In this document: positions 7,107 to 12,267 of the stretch, in pieces
Layout: every line of letters begins with the position of its first letter
How positions within the stretch are numbered: position 1 is the first letter of the stretch
NCBI GenBank assembly: GCA_900545995.1
Contig: URBM01000053.1
Location: forward strand, 1-12,267
Length of the DNA stretch: 12,267 nucleotides
Direction of reading: 5' to 3'
Source: an uncultured Collinsella sp.
GTDB taxonomy: Bacteria > Actinomycetota > Coriobacteriia > Coriobacteriales > Coriobacteriaceae
Translations under genes and position numbers: made by a program
The notes under the pieces: generated by a model
Database searches by the model: none
What the model was told of the DNA's origin: nothing
The model's input: only the letters and a program-made list of their open reading frames with translations

Positions 7107-7136
7107 ATTATTTCAACTTTTCTTTTACTTTGTCTA
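7107..7136 (-). promoter_or_regulatory. Candidate sigma-70-type promoter of the liv operon
   Basis: On the minus strand TAGACA (7131-7136, five of six matches to TTGACA) and AATAAT (7107-7112, five of six to TATAAT) are separated by 18 bp in an AT-rich stretch. Transcription would begin near 7100, giving a leader of about 100 nt. Other weak -10-like hexamers exist in this AT-rich area, so this is the best but not the only candidate. Confidence 0.45.
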
Positions 7137-7161
7137 TTTATCCATATTTATGCGTATTTCT

Positions 7162-7179
7162 ATTACTTTATGCAGTAAT
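7162..7179. promoter_or_regulatory. Operator-like dyad upstream of livJ
   Basis: ATTACT (7162-7167) and AGTAAT (7174-7179) form a symmetric 6-6-6 dyad. AGTAATG occurs again at 7198-7204, 24 bp away. The dyad lies upstream of the candidate -35 and could bind a transcription factor. No regulator gene is in the window to identify it. Confidence 0.35.
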
Positions 7180-7240
7180 GCCACTTTATTGTGTAAAAGT
7201 AATGTTTCCATTCTGTTACAGGCGTCCTTACCCTGAATAA

Positions 7241-7255
7241 AACGGCCCCACCGTT
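7241..7255 (-). terminator. Weak terminator-like hairpin below the livJ relic
   Basis: On the minus strand AACGG and CCGTT (7241-7245 with 7251-7255) form a 5-bp stem around TGGGG, followed by TTATTC. It is 17 nt after the relic stop codon and is plausibly the remnant terminator of the decayed gene. The stem is short, so confidence is low. Confidence 0.35.
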
Positions 7256-7271
7256 CTCGTTGCATATGCAC

Positions 7272-7383
7272 TTAGGCGGCAATGTACTTGCCGTCCTGGA
7301 TCACATAGGCTGTAGCGGGCTTTTCGACCTGGCCCTCGTCATTCCACGCCGACGAGCGCCTGCATGCCCCAGTCGCACAGGGC
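7272..7383 (-). pseudogene. Decayed second livJ-type gene, two segments fused by a deletion
   Basis: Reading the minus strand, 7383-7348 encodes ALCDWGMQALVG, matching LivJ residues 107-118 (TLLDWGMQALVG); 32 of 36 bases are identical to the intact gene. After one extra base, 7346-7272 encodes WNDEGQVEKPATAYVIQDGKYIAA and a stop codon, matching the last 24 residues of LivJ at 17 of 24 positions (52 of 75 bases, ungapped). The roughly 250 residues between them in LivJ are missing, and the join is out of frame. The N-terminal third with signal peptide is also absent. The remnant lies just upstream of livJ in the same orientation, as expected from an old tandem duplication of the binding-protein gene followed by deletion. 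It cannot make a functional protein. Confidence 0.85.
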
Positions 7384-7523
7384 AAACCTTATGGTGCAAA
7401 CGTTGACAGTTTGTTACGGAAGTTCGTTTGTAGTGAGCATGTTTCCAATGTTTCCGCAGCGTTTCGGGGGTGCCGTTTTGTGCGACTCCTGTTGCCTGGC
7501 GAGCACGCGTCCTCGGTTCACGC

Positions 7524-7529
7524 TAGAAT
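7524..7529 (+). promoter_or_regulatory. Candidate -10 element of hom
   Basis: TAGAAT, 54 nt before the hom start codon, with five of six matches to TATAAT. No good -35 is found 16-18 bp upstream, so this is tentative. Confidence 0.3.
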
Positions 7530-7570
7530 GCACTCAACCTTTAAGCGGTTAATCCATCTATAAGATGCAC

Positions 7571-7577
7571 GAAGGAG
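7571..7577 (+). promoter_or_regulatory. Shine-Dalgarno of hom
   Basis: GAAGGAG, 6 nt before the ATG at 7584; it confirms the hom start. Confidence 0.85.
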
Positions 7578-7583
7578 CTATCT

Positions 7584-8927
7584 ATGAGCGAACCCCTGCG
7601 CACCGTGAACGTCGGCCTCATCGGTTTGGGAACCGTCGGCGGCGGCGTGGCCCGTCTGATCAAGAGCCACCACGATGAGTACCTGGCAGCCTACGGCATC
7701 GACCTTAAGCTGACCCGCGCCTGCGCGCTTGCTTGGGAGCAGGCCGAGGCGGCAGGCATTGAGCGCGAGGCCTTTACGAGTGACTGGCACGACGTCGTCA
7801 CCGACCCCGCCGTCGACATCGTCATCGAGCTGATCGGCGGCGAGCATCCCGCAACCGAGATCTTTACCACTGCCTTTGAGCACGGCAAGCACGTCGTCTC
7901 CGCCAACAAGGCCCTGCTGGGCCGTCATGTCGAGACGCTTGCCGAGAAGGCGCGTGCGTGCGGCGTGCAGATTAAATGCGAGGCCAGCTGCGGCGGCGGC
8001 ATCCCCATCGTGAGCACGCTTGAGCACGACCTGGTGGGCAACAAGATCCTGACCATCGCCGGCATCCTCAACGGCACCACCAACTACATCCTGTCGCGCA
8101 TGGACGCCGAGGGCGCCGATTACGCCGACGTGCTCGCCGACGCGCAGGCCAAGGGCTATGCCGAGGCCGACCCGTCCGCCGACGTCGACGGCTTCGATGC
8201 CGCCAGCAAGACGGCCATCCTCGCCTCCATCGGCTTTGGCACCCGCGTTACCACCGATGATGTATACCAGCAGGGTATCCGCACCATCGGCGCCGAGGAC
8301 ATCGCCCAGGCCCGCGAGCTCGGCTACACCATTAAGCTGCTCGGCATCGCCCGCAACACCGACGCCGGCGTCGACGTCCGCGTGCATCCCACGCTGATCC
8401 CCGCCGACCACATGCTTGCCAAGGTCAACGGCGCCATGAACGCTGTTTACGTAGTGGGTGACGCCGTGGGCGAGACCATGTTCTACGGTGCCGGCGCAGG
8501 CTCCTTTCCCACCGCGAGCGCCGTCGTGGGCGATATCCTGTCGCTCTCCGAGCAGATCAGCCGCGGCGTAGCTCCGCTGCCCGAGATTGAGCCCTATGGC
8601 CACAACCTCACCTTTAAGCCCATGGACGAGCTCCAGACCAAGTACTATATGCGCTTGAAGGTCGCCGACCGCGTGGGCGCCCTGTCCGAGACGGTCAACA
8701 TCTTTGCCAAGCACAACATCTCGATCTCGCTCATCAACCAGGTCGAGGACGGCAAGTCGGGCGTCAGCGATGCCTGCTCGGTCATCTTCCTGACGCACCG
8801 CGCGCTCGAGAAGGATGTCCAGGCTGCCGCCGCCGAGCTTGCCAGCGTCGACTGCGTGGCCGAGGTCGCCAACGTCCTGCGCATCGAGGACGTTGAGGCC
8901 TGGACCGAAGGCGTCATGGCCAACTAG
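7584..8927 (+). CDS. hom: Homoserine dehydrogenase with C-terminal ACT domain
   Basis: Catalyses NAD(P)-dependent reduction of aspartate semialdehyde to homoserine, the branch point to threonine and methionine. At 447 aa it has the monofunctional length with regulatory domain and no aspartokinase fusion. The nucleotide-binding loop GLIGLGTVGGGV is at 11-22, SANKA at 107-111, GILNGTTNYIL at 160-170, and the catalytic segment AKGYAEADPSADVDGFDAASK at 189-209. E194, D205 and K209 keep the same spacing as the catalytic Glu, Asp and Lys of the yeast enzyme. Residues from about 355 (YYMRLKVADRVGALSETVNIFAKHNISI) form an ACT domain, the usual site of threonine feedback inhibition. The start is supported by GAAGGAG 6 nt upstream. 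It stands alone with its own terminator; thrB and thrC are not adjacent. It is divergent from the BCAA transporter operon. Confidence 0.97.
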   Translation: MSEPLRTVNVGLIGLGTVGGGVARLIKSHHDEYLAAYGIDLKLTRACALAWEQAEAAGIEREAFTSDWHDVVTDPAVDIVIELIGGEHPATEIFTTAFEHGKHVVSANKALLGRHVETLAEKARACGVQIKCEASCGGGIPIVSTLEHDLVGNKILTIAGILNGTTNYILSRMDAEGADYADVLADAQAKGYAEADPSADVDGFDAASKTAILASIGFGTRVTTDDVYQQGIRTIGAEDIAQARELGYTIKLLGIARNTDAGVDVRVHPTLIPADHMLAKVNGAMNAVYVVGDAVGETMFYGAGAGSFPTASAVVGDILSLSEQISRGVAPLPEIEPYGHNLTFKPMDELQTKYYMRLKVADRVGALSETVNIFAKHNISISLINQVEDGKSGVSDACSVIFLTHRALEKDVQAAAAELASVDCVAEVANVLRIEDVEAWTEGVMAN

Positions 8928-8958
8928 TTCGGTTTACACCCCACAACGCATTTGCTCG

Positions 8959-8998
8959 AAGGGCTCCCGTCTGGTCTTGGACGGGAGCCCTTTTATTT
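8959..8998 (+). terminator. Rho-independent terminator of hom
   Basis: A 13-bp perfect stem: AAGGGCTCCCGTC (8959-8971) pairs with GACGGGAGCCCTT (8980-8992) around an 8-nt loop and is followed by a T-rich tail (TTATTTG). It lies 31 nt after the hom stop. Confidence 0.93.
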
Positions 8999-9039
8999 GC
9001 ACGCTCGGGGCGCATTGACGCGATCCGCGTTTGAACAAT

Positions 9040-9068
9040 TTGACCGTTCGGTGTTAACCAGGGATACC
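9040..9068 (+). promoter_or_regulatory. Candidate promoter of the SDR gene
   Basis: TTGACC (9040-9045, five of six to consensus) and GATACC (9063-9068, weak) are separated by 17 bp, 82 nt before the ATG. The upstream terminator at 8959 implies that the SDR gene has its own promoter in this interval. Confidence 0.3.
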
Positions 9069-9150
9069 GCTCACCGATAAGCAGGCATGTTTGCTTTTGT
9101 CCGCCGCTATCCTGTGCTGCGTACGTCCACCCCCGAAGAATGGAGGCACC

Positions 9151-9900
9151 ATGTTGCTCGAGGGCAAGAAAGCAATCATCACCGGAGGCACGCGCGGTAT
9201 CGGCTATGCCATCGCCTGCCGCTTTATCGAGGAGGGTGCCACCGTCACCGTCTTTGGCTCGCGTCAGGAGACCGCCGATGCGGCCGTTGAGAAGCTGACA
9301 GCCGTCTATCCCGACGCCAAGGTCTGGGGTCGCTCCTGCGACCTCACCTCACTCGAAGCCGTGACCGAGGCCTTTACCCAGGCTGCAGCCGATATGGGCG
9401 GTCTCGATACGGTCGTCAACAACGCCGGAATCTCCCAGCGCTCACCCCTTTTGGACTATACAGCCGAGGAGTTCGCCAAAGTTATGGACCTCAACGTCGT
9501 CGCCGTCTTTAACGGTCACCAGGCTGCCGCCAAGATCATGACCGAGGCCGGCCACGGCGGCACCATCACTACCACAAGCTCGATGGTCGCCAAGTACGGC
9601 CAGCCCTCTGGCGTCGGCTACCCCACGTCCAAGTTTGCCGTCAACGGCATGGTCCAGTCGCTCTCGCGCGAGCTCGCCCCCATGGGCATTCGCGTCAACG
9701 CCGTTGCCCCAGGCGTAACCAAGACCGATATGGTCGCCAACCTGCCCGAAGAGGTCATCAAGCCCATCATCGCCACTATTCCGCTCGGTCGCATGGGCGA
9801 GCCCGAGGACGTTGCCAACGCCTTCGTTTTCCTTGCGAGCGACATGTCCTCCTATGTCACGGGCGCCATCCTCCCCGTCGACGGGGCAGCCCGCTCCTAA
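9151..9900 (+). CDS. SDR-family oxidoreductase (FabG-like), 249 aa
   Basis: A classical short-chain dehydrogenase/reductase. The cofactor loop TGGTRGIG is at 11-18, acidic CDLT at 63-66, NNAG at 90-93, LNV Asn115, and the catalytic Ser144-Tyr157-Lys161 set (TTSSM, then YPTSK). PG at 187-188 and the C-terminal SSYVTGAILPVDGA segment are typical of 3-oxoacyl-ACP reductase-like members. Arg38 after the second strand (FGSRQE) suggests NADPH preference. The frame extends upstream to 9091, but ATG 9151 is chosen: GGAGG lies 4 nt before it and the protein then begins exactly at the first strand. It is monocistronic, with terminators on both sides. Without a fatty-acid gene cluster, fabG identity is not supported. 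Coriobacteria use related SDRs as hydroxysteroid dehydrogenases, but nothing here proves a steroid substrate. Confidence 0.88.
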   Translation: MLLEGKKAIITGGTRGIGYAIACRFIEEGATVTVFGSRQETADAAVEKLTAVYPDAKVWGRSCDLTSLEAVTEAFTQAAADMGGLDTVVNNAGISQRSPLLDYTAEEFAKVMDLNVVAVFNGHQAAAKIMTEAGHGGTITTTSSMVAKYGQPSGVGYPTSKFAVNGMVQSLSRELAPMGIRVNAVAPGVTKTDMVANLPEEVIKPIIATIPLGRMGEPEDVANAFVFLASDMSSYVTGAILPVDGAARS

Positions 9901-9944
9901 AGGTCGAAAGTTTCGGCTTCGAACCTCAACAGAGTTCAACGCAA

Positions 9945-9983
9945 AAGGCGCGCTGTCCGCATCAACCGCAGGCAGCGCGCCTT
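9945..9983. terminator. Bidirectional terminator between the SDR and antiporter genes
   Basis: AAGGCGCGCTG (9945-9955) pairs perfectly with CAGCGCGCCTT (9973-9983): an 11-bp GC-rich stem around a 17-nt loop. On the + strand it is followed by CTAATATTTGG, on the minus strand by TTGCG with Ts contributed by the stem. It lies 45 nt after the SDR stop and 39 nt after the end of the convergent antiporter gene, so it probably serves both. Confidence 0.8.
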
Positions 9984-10021
9984 CTAATATTTGGACGGAA
10001 CCCGTATCCCGACATTCCTTG

Positions 10022-11584
10022 CTACTTGCCGTCGTCGTCCTGGGCTTCATCGCGCGCGTAGAGCTCCAGCATGCGGCGGCGGTATTCGTGTACGGCGAGC
10101 TTGGCGCGCTCAAGGCGGCGGCGCTCACGCGGAGTCAGCTCGGACGGGTCAACCTCATCACCATAGGTCTTATCGGCAAGAAGACGCGCCGCGTCCACGA
10201 TGCGGGCATCGATGTGGCCGCTCGCCGCCTCGGCGGAAAGACGCTCGGCAATCGTATCGAGCGTAGGCAGGCCCTCGAATACGCGACCATGGCCATGCGA
10301 GGTCAGCAGCTCGTGCTCGCGTGCGAGCAGGCTCGCCAAATCGTGATGGGCGCGCAGGATGTCAAGTGCATCGGATGGATGCTCGGCAACCTCTGCCACG
10401 GCGGCGACCGGCGCGGCGTCGACCACGCGGTAGAAGAGCTGCGCGAGCAATGGCATCAAGAACACCGTGATGGCACCGGCGGCAACCATGACCGACGCAA
10501 TATCTTGCGACAGCGCGCCCGCGTTGACGGCCACGCTCGTTACGGCAACGATGATCGGCAGCGCCGTGGTGCAGTAGAGCGCCACGGTAATGCGGCCATA
10601 CGCCGACACATCGCGCGTCACGGGACAAATGCTCATAGAGACAAGGATCGGCACCGCGCGAATGATCAGCAGCGCCAAGATAAAGCCCACGAGCAGCCCG
10701 GGGCGCGACACCACGGCCGTCAGGTCGATCTTAGCGCCCGACACGGTAAAGAACACCGGGATCAAAAAGCCGTAGGCCAGGCCGTCGAGCTTGGTCTCAA
10801 GCGTATGGTTGCCCTCGGGGATGATATAGCGCAGGACAAAGCCGGCGGCAAAAGCGCCCAATACGATATCGAGGCTAAAGATGGCCGAGAACGCCACGAG
10901 CGTGACCAAAATAAGCACTGTCAGGCGTACGAACGTCTGCGACGTGGTATCGGCGCGCTCCTCGACAAACGCAAAGAAGCGGCTGCCGACGCGTTTGGAG
11001 CGGCTGGGGACCACGGCAAGCAGCACGCACACGGCGGCAAATAAGCCCAAGATCAGCAGCGTCTCGATGCCCGTACGGGCAGACAGCAGTACCGACATGG
11101 CGAGCACGGGGCCGAGCTCGCCCCACGTACCATAGGCAAGAATCGAATCACCGACGCGCGTTCCGGCAAGCAACCGCTCGCGCAAGATGGGCATGAGCGC
11201 CCCAAGCGCCGTCGAGGTCAAGGCGAGCGTCACGGCGATACCGTCGAAATGGCTGACCGAGAACCACGGGGTAAAGCGCACGGCAAGCCAGGCAATACCA
11301 AACGTGACGGCCCACGTCGCCAAGCCGTAGCGCCCCTCCACACCCGTAATGTTCTTAGGGTCGATCTCAAAGCCGGCAAGCAGGAACAAAAAGGCCAGGC
11401 CGAGCTCTGACACGAGCGAGACCTCGGCATCCACATGGATAAGGCCGAGCATATGCGGGCCCAGCACTGCGCCGAGCACGAGCAAAAAGACCGTCTCGGG
11501 AACGGGTTTTCCAGGAATCGCCGAGGCGATGAAGGGGCTTGCAAAGGCCACGAGTGCGATGATGGCGAGCGAAACGAATGCCAT
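10022..11584 (-). CDS. Cation:proton antiporter (CPA2/Kef-type membrane domain), 520 aa
   Basis: An integral membrane Na+/H+ or K+/H+ exchanger of the PF00999 fold. About a dozen hydrophobic segments cover residues 1-385. Family landmarks include LLAGFEIDPKNI (69-80), comparable to the GLELD region of Kef proteins, LTSTALGALMPIL (122-134), LGAFAAGFVL (242-251) and PVFFTVSGAKIDL (276-288). After residue 390 comes a cytoplasmic tail of about 130 residues that is charged and probably helical (for example TPRERRRLERAKLAVHEYRRR). It has no Rossmann glycine motif, so the RCK/TrkA-N domain of true KefB/KefC is absent. ATG 11584 has AAAGG 7 nt upstream. It is monocistronic and divergent from purL. 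Ion specificity cannot be assigned; likely role is pH or cation homeostasis at the cytoplasmic membrane. Confidence 0.88.
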   Translation of the reverse strand: MAFVSLAIIALVAFASPFIASAIPGKPVPETVFLLVLGAVLGPHMLGLIHVDAEVSLVSELGLAFLFLLAGFEIDPKNITGVEGRYGLATWAVTFGIAWLAVRFTPWFSVSHFDGIAVTLALTSTALGALMPILRERLLAGTRVGDSILAYGTWGELGPVLAMSVLLSARTGIETLLILGLFAAVCVLLAVVPSRSKRVGSRFFAFVEERADTTSQTFVRLTVLILVTLVAFSAIFSLDIVLGAFAAGFVLRYIIPEGNHTLETKLDGLAYGFLIPVFFTVSGAKIDLTAVVSRPGLLVGFILALLIIRAVPILVSMSICPVTRDVSAYGRITVALYCTTALPIIVAVTSVAVNAGALSQDIASVMVAAGAITVFLMPLLAQLFYRVVDAAPVAAVAEVAEHPSDALDILRAHHDLASLLAREHELLTSHGHGRVFEGLPTLDTIAERLSAEAASGHIDARIVDAARLLADKTYGDEVDPSELTPRERRRLERAKLAVHEYRRRMLELYARDEAQDDDGK

Positions 11585-11664
11585 GTGATGCCTTTCTCTT
11601 GTTTGCGCTTCACTGTAGCACCCTCGCCGTCCTCAACGCACCGCGAGCTGTCGTATCATAGTGA

Positions 11665-11714
11665 GGTTTACAAACATGTGGCTCAAGGCGACCACGAGGC
11701 TTGCCCCGTAAACC
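11665..11714 (+). promoter_or_regulatory. Possible structured leader RNA of purL
   Basis: GGTTTAC (11665-11671) pairs perfectly with GTAAACC (11708-11714), enclosing 36 nt that contain a smaller GTGG/CCAC stem (11678-11681 with 11692-11695). It ends 54 nt before the purL ATG. Position and shape resemble a regulatory leader, but it lacks the conserved CCGCCUGGG element of ZTP (pfl) RNAs and the core of purine riboswitches, so I do not assign a class. A TATCAT hexamer at 11655-11660 could be the -10, though no good -35 is seen. Confidence 0.3.
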
Positions 11715-11768
11715 GACCGCTGCCGCATACCGTACCGTACGCCCAACCGATCAGGAAGGCAGGAACCA

Positions 11769-12232
11769 ATGGTCTCTCGTATCTACGTGGAGAAGAAACC
11801 CGGGTTCGACGTCGAGGCTCAGCAGCTCAAGGGCGAGCTGACCGAGATTCTCGGCATCAAGGGCATCGAGGCCCTGAGGATCATCAACCGCTACGACGTC
11901 GAGGGCATCGACGAGGAGCTTTTCCGCTCCTGCGTGCCTACCGTCTTTAGCGAGCCCCAGGTCGATGTGACCTACGACGAGCTCCCCGCAAGCGATGGCG
12001 CCGTCTTTGCCGTCGAATTCCTGCCTGGCCAGTTTGACCAGCGCGCCGACTCCGCCAGCGAGTGCGTGCAGCTCATCAGCCAGGGCGAGCGCCCTGCCGT
12101 GCGTTCTGCCAAGGTCTATATGATCTCGGGCGCCCTGGACGAGGCCGCCATCGAGGCCATCAAGCACTACGTGGTGAACCCCGTCGAGGCGCGCATCGCC
12201 TCGCTCGACCTGCCCGAGACGCTGTACATGGA
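11769..12232 (+). CDS. purL: Phosphoribosylformylglycinamidine synthase, N-terminal fragment (3'-truncated)
   Basis: Step 4 of purine synthesis: converts FGAR, glutamine and ATP to FGAM. The first 154 codons are present. RIYVEKKPGFDVEA at the N-terminus, INRYDVEGI and FLPGQFDQRADSASECVQL are typical of the long single-chain PurL of Clostridia and Coriobacteria (about 1,240 aa), in which a PurS-like domain precedes the synthase and glutaminase domains. The catalytic domains lie beyond the window. ATG 11769 is preceded by AGGAAGGCAGGAA. True sequence stops at 12232. The frame happens to stay open through the adapter, so automatic annotation would append a false tail beginning DCLLYTSPSPRD. Confidence 0.93.
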
Positions 12233-12267
12233 CTGTCTCTTATACACATCTCCGAGCCCACGAGACA
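12233..12267 (+). other. Illumina Nextera adapter (sequencing artefact, not genomic)
   Basis: 12233-12251 is CTGTCTCTTATACACATCT, the Tn5 mosaic end used in Nextera tagmentation. 12252-12266 (CCGAGCCCACGAGAC) is the read-2 adapter that follows it. Together they match the 34-nt Nextera transposase adapter exactly. Base 12267 would be the first base of the i7 index. Trim before annotation. Confidence 0.98.

Larger units (their letters stand above)
7384..7583. other. Intergenic region between the livJ relic and hom
   Basis: No gene is supported here. It should contain the hom promoter. A full TTGACA hexamer occurs at 7403-7408 on the + strand but lacks a good -10 at normal spacing. A TAGAAT hexamer at 7524-7529 is a reasonable -10 but has no clear -35. 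Two near-adjacent copies of ATGTTTCC lie at 7439-7446 and 7448-7455. No further livJ similarity is visible beyond 7383. Confidence 0.6.

Noticed and set aside
7261..7270. Perfect palindrome TGCATATGCA beside the livJ relic
   Set aside because: Ten-base palindromes arise often by chance. It has no second copy in the regulatory region and no clear relation to a promoter.
7578..8798. A 406-codon open frame antisense to hom
   Set aside because: hom is unmistakable with all catalytic motifs. The antisense product is Gly/Asp/Val/His-rich with no motif, which is typical of codon-bias shadows.
9151..9900. Specific assignment as a bile-acid hydroxysteroid dehydrogenase or as FabG
   Set aside because: Motifs show only a classical SDR. 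There are no steroid-metabolism or fatty-acid synthesis genes adjacent, and substrate cannot be inferred from the visible residues.
9901..9927. Imperfect palindrome just after the SDR stop (CGAAAGTTTCG and flanks)
   Set aside because: The stem is short and interrupted and no T-run follows; the real terminator at 9945-9983 explains the end of the unit.
10022..11584. Assignment as KefB or KefC
   Set aside because: The C-terminal Rossmann/RCK domain that defines those glutathione-gated channels is absent.
11661..11768. ZTP (pfl) or purine riboswitch upstream of purL
   Set aside because: The position fits, but the conserved pfl core with CCGCCUGGG and the purine riboswitch three-way junction are not found; only simple stems are visible.
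1..12232. Defence systems, prophage genes, CRISPR arrays, transposases or tRNAs
   Set aside because: I looked for these in both strands and found no supporting motif or repeat structure; the gene content is housekeeping and transport.

Overview
The window is a GC-rich stretch of bacterial chromosome. Protein similarity, gene style and codon use fit a gut actinobacterium of the class Coriobacteriia, most likely Collinsella or a close relative. That assignment is inference; no rRNA or other taxonomic marker is present. The piece is a contig end. Its first gene is cut at the left edge, and the last 35 bases at the right edge are not genomic: 12233-12266 is the Illumina Nextera transposase/read-2 adapter.

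Left block (1-2090): the C-terminal half of a bile acid:sodium symporter family (BASS/SBF) transporter on the + strand converges on a two-gene minus-strand operon. That operon is cutC followed by a galactose-1-phosphate uridylyltransferase-like protein of the DUF4931 type, which keeps the zinc and nucleotidyl-transfer residues. Upstream of cutC lies a near-perfect 22-bp inverted repeat of unknown origin.

Centre (2092-7383): a complete branched-chain amino acid ABC importer operon on the minus strand, in the order substrate-binding lipoprotein (livJ-type), permeases livH and livM, and ATPases livG and livF, closed by a strong intrinsic terminator at 2092-2128. The livHMGF genes are nearly contiguous (overlap of 11 nt, gaps of 0-9 nt). 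The binding-protein gene is set apart by 139 nt holding two hairpins. Upstream of it is an AT-rich regulatory region with a candidate promoter, dyad motifs and a structured leader. Beyond that is a 112-bp decayed remnant of a second binding-protein gene, with two segments joined across a large internal deletion.

Right block (7384-12232): hom (homoserine dehydrogenase with C-terminal ACT domain) and an SDR-family oxidoreductase run on the + strand, each with its own terminator. A CPA2-type cation:proton antiporter is on the minus strand and shares a bidirectional terminator with the SDR gene. Divergent from it is the first 154 codons of a long single-chain purL (FGAM synthase).

The content is mainly housekeeping and nutrient handling: BCAA uptake next to aspartate-family amino acid synthesis, plus purine synthesis and ion homeostasis. 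I found no defence island, phage, CRISPR, transposase or tRNA. The items worth checking are the decayed livJ paralogue, the inverted repeat, the livJ upstream region, the GalT-like/CutC pair and the adapter contamination that creates a false PurL tail.
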